Origin: Candidatus Woesearchaeota archaeon
GTDB lineage: Archaea; Nanobdellota; Nanobdellia; Woesearchaeales; GW2011-AR4
Length of the DNA stretch: 32,326 nt
Reading direction: 5' to 3'
Assembly: GCA_018303655.1 (NCBI GenBank)
Contig: JAGVXT010000013.1
Span: 1-32,326, forward strand
Shown: positions 27,403-32,326 of the stretch, one piece after another
Layout: each line of letters starts with the position of its first letter
How positions within the stretch are numbered: the stretch's first letter is position 1
Translations under genes and position numbers: made by a program
The notes under the pieces: model-generated
What the model saw: only the letters and a program-made list of their open reading frames with translations
What the model was told of the DNA's origin: nothing
Databases searched by the model: none

Positions 27403-28677
27403 ATGCCAAAAACAATAACCTTAAACCACATAACCAAGATAGAGGGGCATGCGAAACTTGAGATTGGGGTAGAAAGAGGTGGAATAACAAAGTGCCAGCT
27501 TTCTGCAGTCGAAGGCTCAAGATACTTTGAAGGGCTCGTCAGGGGAAGGAAATTTTTTGAAGCGCATGAAATAACCTCAAGAATCTGCGGCATCTGCAGC
27601 TGCGCGCATGTAATTGCAGCAATAAGCGCTGTTGAAGACGCTTTGAATTACAAGCCAAGCGAGCAAACTTTGCAATTAAGAAAGCTCCTTACTTTAGGAG
27701 AAAGAATAAGGAGCCACGCTACCCATCTTTACTTTCTTGCCTTGCCGGATTATCTTGGCTATGAGTCTGCATTGGCAATGGCTTCCAAATACAGGCCGCA
27801 GCTCCAGAATGCATTGAATTTGATGAAAACAGGCAATTTGGCAATTAAAATTATAGGCGGCAGGGACCTGCATCCTGTATCAGCAACCGTTGGAGGCTGG
27901 CTCAAGCTGCCAAAAAAATCTGATTTGCTGATTATCGGGAAGCAGCTGGAATCTGCAAAAGCGGATGCAATAAAAACATGCAAACTGTTTTTCTCTTTGA
28001 AGTATCCGGAGTTCCAAAGCAGGACGGAGTGTTTTTCCTTGATTGACAAAAATTCCTACGCTGTTCTTGAAGGCGAGTTTTCATCAGAAAAGATCTCTTT
28101 CAGAAAATCCCAGTATAAAGAATTTATTAACGAGTACCACGAGCCAAGGTCAACTGCCAACTTTGTCGTGAAAAGCGACCACAGGTACATGGTGGGCGCG
28201 TTATCGAGGCTGAACAACAGCCATAGGAAGCTCAGCAAAAATGCGAAAAAAATGCTCAAGCTGTCAAAGATAAGGCTGCCTTCAAAAAACCCGTATTTGA
28301 ATAATGTTGCGCAGGCAATTGAGATTGTGCATTGCATTGACGAAGCAATCAGGATATGTGAAAATCTTAATATCAGGAGCGAGGCTGTGGAAAAACCGAA
28401 GCTCAAAGCAGGCAATGGAGTTGGCGCGATTGAAGTTCCAAGGGGCACTTTATGGCATGATTACACTATAAATGATAATGGAGTCATAACAAATGCAAAC
28501 ATAATAACGCCAACAGCGCAGAACCTTTTGAACATACAGGAAGATATAAGGGATTTTGTGCCTTCTGTAGCAAGCAAAAGAAAAGAGAAAATTGTGCTCG
28601 AGGTTGAGAAGCTGATAAGGAGCTACGACCCTTGCTTCTCGTGCTCTGCGCATTTCTTGGAAGTGAAATGGTCGTGA
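27403..28677 (+). CDS. hydA: [NiFe] hydrogenase large (alpha) subunit, group 3b-like
   Basis: L1 RICGICSCAH, L2 DPCFSCSAH followed by extension FLEVKWS. Confidence 0.95.
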   Translation: MPKTITLNHITKIEGHAKLEIGVERGGITKCQLSAVEGSRYFEGLVRGRKFFEAHEITSRICGICSCAHVIAAISAVEDALNYKPSEQTLQLRKLLTLGERIRSHATHLYFLALPDYLGYESALAMASKYRPQLQNALNLMKTGNLAIKIIGGRDLHPVSATVGGWLKLPKKSDLLIIGKQLESAKADAIKTCKLFFSLKYPEFQSRTECFSLIDKNSYAVLEGEFSSEKISFRKSQYKEFINEYHEPRSTANFVVKSDHRYMVGALSRLNNSHRKLSKNAKKMLKLSKIRLPSKNPYLNNVAQAIEIVHCIDEAIRICENLNIRSEAVEKPKLKAGNGVGAIEVPRGTLWHDYTINDNGVITNANIITPTAQNLLNIQEDIRDFVPSVASKRKEKIVLEVEKLIRSYDPCFSCSAHFLEVKWS

Positions 28678-28727
28678 TGCTCTCATTATTTGGAAGAATC
28701 TAAATGGAAAGGCAAAAATGTATAGAA

Positions 28728-29099
28728 TTAAACATGTTTTGCGGAAACTGGGACTCCGCCAACCGAATATGTGTGGGGTGAATTTTCTTCGTCTTTGAAT
28801 TTGTTTCCCTTTCTCACAACAGAATCCACTACAGCCCAATAATAGTCTATGAACCTGCTCACCACGGGATTTTTCATATTGAGTTTGTACATTTTTGCCT
28901 TTCCAACGACTCTTGTCTGTACAACTATCTTCTTTTCCTTAAACTCTTTCCATAATCCTTTTAATGTAGTATATCCTACCTCGGAGTATCGCGCAATATC
29001 CTTCATTGAATAGTCATACTCCGAATGTACTATTAAGAAGCTCCATATCCTGTTTTTAGGCGTGTCGCCTTCTTCCTGCAAAAATACTGACTTTGGCAT
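28728..29099 (-). CDS. Winged-helix transcriptional regulator
   Basis: YSMKDIARYSEVGYTTLKGLWKEFKEKKIVVQTRVVGKAKMYKLN. Confidence 0.7.
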   Translation of the reverse strand: MPKSVFLQEEGDTPKNRIWSFLIVHSEYDYSMKDIARYSEVGYTTLKGLWKEFKEKKIVVQTRVVGKAKMYKLNMKNPVVSRFIDYYWAVVDSVVRKGNKFKDEENSPHTYSVGGVPVSAKHV

Positions 29100-29148
29100 T
29101 GTAATCTATACACTAATGCATACACCCATTAATATTTAAAGGTTTCTA

Positions 29149-29170
29149 TTTAGACCCATAAGGGACTAAA
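29149..29170. promoter_or_regulatory. Palindromic operator candidate TTTAGACCCATAAGGGACTAAA with adjacent extra half-site TTTAGACC (29171-29178)
   Basis: 22-bp near-perfect palindrome in the divergent intergenic region, just upstream of TATA-like sequence cttatata. Confidence 0.6.
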
Positions 29171-29214
29171 TTTAGACCATATACTTATATACTTCTTGAT
29201 GCTCATTTTTTTAC

Positions 29215-29520
29215 GTGGCCAAAGTAAAAAGAAGTGAGTACATAAGAATTAGCAGGACAATAGTAAAGAAGCTTTTTGATCAAAACTGCTTTGGGAAAGG
29301 CTCTGTTTATATTAACGTTTTAAAGTCAGGAATGCCAAAGGAAGATTTGGATAAAGTTGAGATTGTGCTGGAATCTCTGGTAAAGCAGAATATCTGCGGC
29401 AAAAAGAAAAAAGAGCATGGCTGGAAATACCACCTAAATATGGACAGGTACGACAAAATAAAGGAGATAATCAAAGAGAAAGGAAGTAATTCAATGATCC
29501 CGATTTTATTGTTACTTTAG
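29215..29520 (+). CDS. Small HTH-like hypothetical protein
   Basis: GTG start; VKRSEYIRISRTIVKKLFDQNCFGKGSVYINVLKSGMPKEDLDKVEIVLESLVKQNI. Confidence 0.55.
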   Translation: MAKVKRSEYIRISRTIVKKLFDQNCFGKGSVYINVLKSGMPKEDLDKVEIVLESLVKQNICGKKKKEHGWKYHLNMDRYDKIKEIIKEKGSNSMIPILLLL

Positions 29521-29543
29521 CAAAATTAAGAACCACTAATAAA

Positions 29544-29909
29544 ATGCGAAACCTGTATGTATTCGGCAATGAATACCTTGAAGATGACAATTTCGGCCAT
29601 AAAGTTGCACAACATTTAAAAAAAAAGTTCAAGATAGTCACTTGTTATTCGCCTGAAACCCTTCTTGATGCCGGGGAAAAAGAAATAATAATTTTGGACG
29701 TAGTCAAAAATGCCGAAAAGCCAATAATAATTGACGACATTTCAAAACTAAAAACCAACAAAATCATAAGCTTGCACGATTTCGACCTGGGATTTTTTTT
29801 GAACTTGATGAACAACATGGGGATAAAAAGAAAGATTAAAATAATAGGAATCCCGGCAAAGGGGAATATCCGGGAAACAACAAGGAAAGTTATCGGGCTT
29901 ATCGGCTAA
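29544..29909 (+). CDS. Hydrogenase maturation protease (HycI/HybD-like)
   Basis: LYVFGNEYLEDDNFGHKVA matches the GN.....D..G N-terminal pattern; downstream of hydA. Confidence 0.75.
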   Translation: MRNLYVFGNEYLEDDNFGHKVAQHLKKKFKIVTCYSPETLLDAGEKEIIILDVVKNAEKPIIIDDISKLKTNKIISLHDFDLGFFLNLMNNMGIKRKIKIIGIPAKGNIRETTRKVIGLIG

Positions 29910-29910
29910 A

Positions 29911-30855
29911 ATGGAGAATAAAAAAGGATTGATGCTGGTTTTTGGGACTGCAATAATCTCCGGATTTTCTATTTTTGTGAACAGCTATGCAATACAGGGC
30001 ACTAACGCGCCTGCTTTTGTTTTCCTCAAAAATTTGCTGGTTGCATTGATGCTTTTTGCGATATTGGCTTTTTTCGGAAGCTTTAAAGAGCTTAAAAAGC
30101 TGACAAAAAAGCAGTGGTATAAGCTCGTTGCAATAGGCTTTATCGGCGGCTCAATACCATTCATATTATTTTTTAAGGGACTGCAGATGATAGGGAAAGA
30201 GCCTGCTTCTGTTGGCTCGTTTATACATAAAACGATTTTCATTTATGCCGCAATACTTGCCATAATATTTTTGAAAGAAAAAATTAACAAATGGCTTATT
30301 GCAGGAGCTTTGTTGATTTTATCCGGGACTTATTTATTTGCAACGCCCAAATTCAGCTTAGTGGCATCGCAAACAATAATACAGGGCATGATTTTTGTGC
30401 TTGCAGCCACGATGATGTGGGCTTTGGAGAACGTAATTGCAAAACATGTGCTTAAAGAGCTTTCTGGAACAATAGTGGCTTTTGGAAGGATGTTTATCGG
30501 CTCAATTTTTATTTTGGCTTATTTGATTGCAACTGGCGAGCTGTCGGCAATAGCCAAGTTTGGACAGCAGCATTACCTTTGGATTTTTGTGACAGCAATG
30601 TTCCTTTTGCTTTATGTTCTTACATACTACAATGGCTTGAAGCTCGTTAATGTTACAACTGCAACTTCCGTGCTCTCTATCGGCGCTCCAATAACAAGTT
30701 TGCTTGCATTAGCTTTCAAAGGGCAGCAGATAAATCCTTACCAGATTTATGGGGTTATGCTCATATTTACAGGAGTTATTTCAATTGTTTGGATGCAGAA
30801 AATAGTATTCCCGGTTCATAAAATTCTTAAAGTGAAGGCTTATGGACGGGGTTGA
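29911..30855 (+). CDS. EamA/DMT-family transporter
   Basis: About ten hydrophobic segments; NSYAIQGTNAPAFVFLKNLL and IFLKEKINKW repeat features. Confidence 0.85.
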   Translation: MENKKGLMLVFGTAIISGFSIFVNSYAIQGTNAPAFVFLKNLLVALMLFAILAFFGSFKELKKLTKKQWYKLVAIGFIGGSIPFILFFKGLQMIGKEPASVGSFIHKTIFIYAAILAIIFLKEKINKWLIAGALLILSGTYLFATPKFSLVASQTIIQGMIFVLAATMMWALENVIAKHVLKELSGTIVAFGRMFIGSIFILAYLIATGELSAIAKFGQQHYLWIFVTAMFLLLYVLTYYNGLKLVNVTTATSVLSIGAPITSLLALAFKGQQINPYQIYGVMLIFTGVISIVWMQKIVFPVHKILKVKAYGRG

Positions 30856-31552
30856 ACTAGCAGCAAGATTTTCTTACATAACCAACTCGTTAAGATTTTG
30901 CGGCCCTGAAGAGGCTTCAAAGCAGTTTGTTGATTATATAAATGAAAAAAGCTCAGCAGAATCTGTGCGGGAATCAATAAGAAAGTTTGAAGGGCTTTAT
31001 CCTTATCTTTCCTCAATAGCGGAAAAGACAAAAAAGGATTTTCTTGACTACGATGTTGTCGAGGCATACTGGATTGGAAATGAGCTTCTTGAGGAATTTA
31101 ATGATGGGGATATTAAAGGTATAATAAGAAAACTGATTAACGGGGGCCTGCCAAAATCAATTGGCGAAAAATTAATGAAAAATATGCCTAACGGATTTGT
31201 GCCTCATCACAATTTCAATGTTTTTTATGTCGGCGTTGGCAGGACAACAGGCTCTGTGCCGACAACATTAAATAACATGGACAACTGCAGAGTTTCTTAT
31301 GGAAAAGTCGTTGAGATTTTGAAGGACAAACTGATTGTCTCGGCTTCTTCTCTCAAAAAAGAAAAAAACAAACTAATCATCAAGGAGCATGAGCCAAAAA
31401 CAGCAGTTTACATTCCGGAAATTCTTAAAGGTGTCAAAAAAGATGACATCGTAGCTTTGCATTGGGGGTTTGCATGCGCTGTACTGAACCAGAGACAGCT
31501 TGAAAACCTCAAAAAATACAGCCAGAGGATTCTTGATGTTCTGAATGGGTGA
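30842..31552 (+). CDS. Uncharacterised protein at the end of the hydrogenase gene set
   Basis: Complete ORF overlapping the transporter end; GLPKSIGEKLMKNMPNGFVPHHNFNVFYVGVGRTTGSVPTTLNNMDNCRVSYGKVVEI. Confidence 0.6.
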   Translation: MDGVELAARFSYITNSLRFCGPEEASKQFVDYINEKSSAESVRESIRKFEGLYPYLSSIAEKTKKDFLDYDVVEAYWIGNELLEEFNDGDIKGIIRKLINGGLPKSIGEKLMKNMPNGFVPHHNFNVFYVGVGRTTGSVPTTLNNMDNCRVSYGKVVEILKDKLIVSASSLKKEKNKLIIKEHEPKTAVYIPEILKGVKKDDIVALHWGFACAVLNQRQLENLKKYSQRILDVLNG

Positions 31553-31804
31553 AAAGTTCGTGAAACGCGTGTTATATGTTCGTGAGTGTCGCTTCGTTCA
31601 TTATTATTTTACCTTATAGGTCGTGGAAGAACTTTCGTATAAGCTTAGGAATGCAAACTCAAAGAGATTCGCATAACGGGGGATTATACGCAGGCTCTAA
31701 AATTTATATTCAATTGAATTCTCGCTAAATTACGGAAACTAGAAGGGGGCGTACTAACAAAAAACATGAATATTTATAAACAATGTAGAATATTTACTAT
31801 TAAG

Positions 31805-32326
31805 ATGAAAACAGAAACAAGAAAAAAAGTAAAAGAACTTGTGAAAGAGGTAATACTATCAAAAATTGATAATTACAATGCTGAAACTGAGTATAAACCA
31901 TTTTTCCAAGCAATTTTTACCAAAGAGCAAATATTAACTCACACTATTGTTCATTCGTTCTATACAAGCTTTGGAATGTCTATCTATGAGCAATTAGTGA
32001 AAATTCTTGCAGAAGGGGCAGGTTATGAAGCTCATACACAATATGATATATTAGGAGAAATAGATGAAAAAACAGAAGCAATTATCAGTAAAATTGATAT
32101 GGATTTAAGGGCAGGAAAAAGAAATCCTGATATGAAAACAGAGTTTGAAGAAATTAAAAAATCCATACAAAAAGGAAAATCACTCGAAGACCCTGATAAA
32201 AGAGTTGATGTATTTGTCAAGAAATCTGATGGAACAGAAGTTTATTTTGATATAACTTCCCCAAAACCAAATATTAAGGAGTTTGTCGCACTAAAAAAGA
32301 AGCTGTTAAGATGGATTGGTTTAAGA
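31805..32326 (+). CDS. Partial ORF: restriction endonuclease-like (TdeIII-like), runs off window
   Basis: 174 open codons from ATG 31805; RVDVFVKKSDGTEVYFDITSPKPNIKEFVALKKKLLRWIGLR resembles the catalytic block of TdeIII-type enzymes; TATA-like aatatttataaac upstream. Confidence 0.55.
   Translation, partial: MKTETRKKVKELVKEVILSKIDNYNAETEYKPFFQAIFTKEQILTHTIVHSFYTSFGMSIYEQLVKILAEGAGYEAHTQYDILGEIDEKTEAIISKIDMDLRAGKRNPDMKTEFEEIKKSIQKGKSLEDPDKRVDVFVKKSDGTEVYFDITSPKPNIKEFVALKKKLLRWIGLR

Overview
The window is archaeal DNA of DPANN/Woesearchaeota-like character: short intergenic gaps, AT-rich TATA boxes close upstream of genes, archaeal AlaRS, SMC, NreA, and a Pyrococcus-type hydBGDA hydrogenase. 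The taxon is inferred, not computed. The left 4.1 kb is an accessory region with an HNH nuclease, a lipoprotein, HTH proteins, a Cas4/RecB-like nuclease and a DDE transposase, possibly bounded by a 16/17 inverted repeat. The core contains a YchF/Obg-type GTPase, Nudix, GT2, SMC, a HEPN/MNT pair, a DHH phosphoesterase, NreA, AlaRS, MDH and a dihydrolipoamide dehydrogenase-like protein. The right part is a group-3b-like [NiFe] sulfhydrogenase cluster (hydB, hydG, hydD, hydA, maturation protease), interrupted by unrelated genes and a MITE-like multibranched palindromic element. The window ends in a truncated restriction endonuclease ORF that is absent from the ORF track. The strongest finding is a tRNA-Gly(UCC) gene with three predicted bulge-helix-bulge introns (20a/21, 37/38, 59/60). 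It lies directly downstream of a LAGLIDADG homing endonuclease gene, which is flanked on its other side by a truncated copy of the same tRNA 5' end. That copy has the intronless D-arm sequence and its own TATA box. This looks like a homing-endonuclease cassette that duplicates and restores the 5' end of a tRNA gene. All family calls are from motif reading, with no database search.
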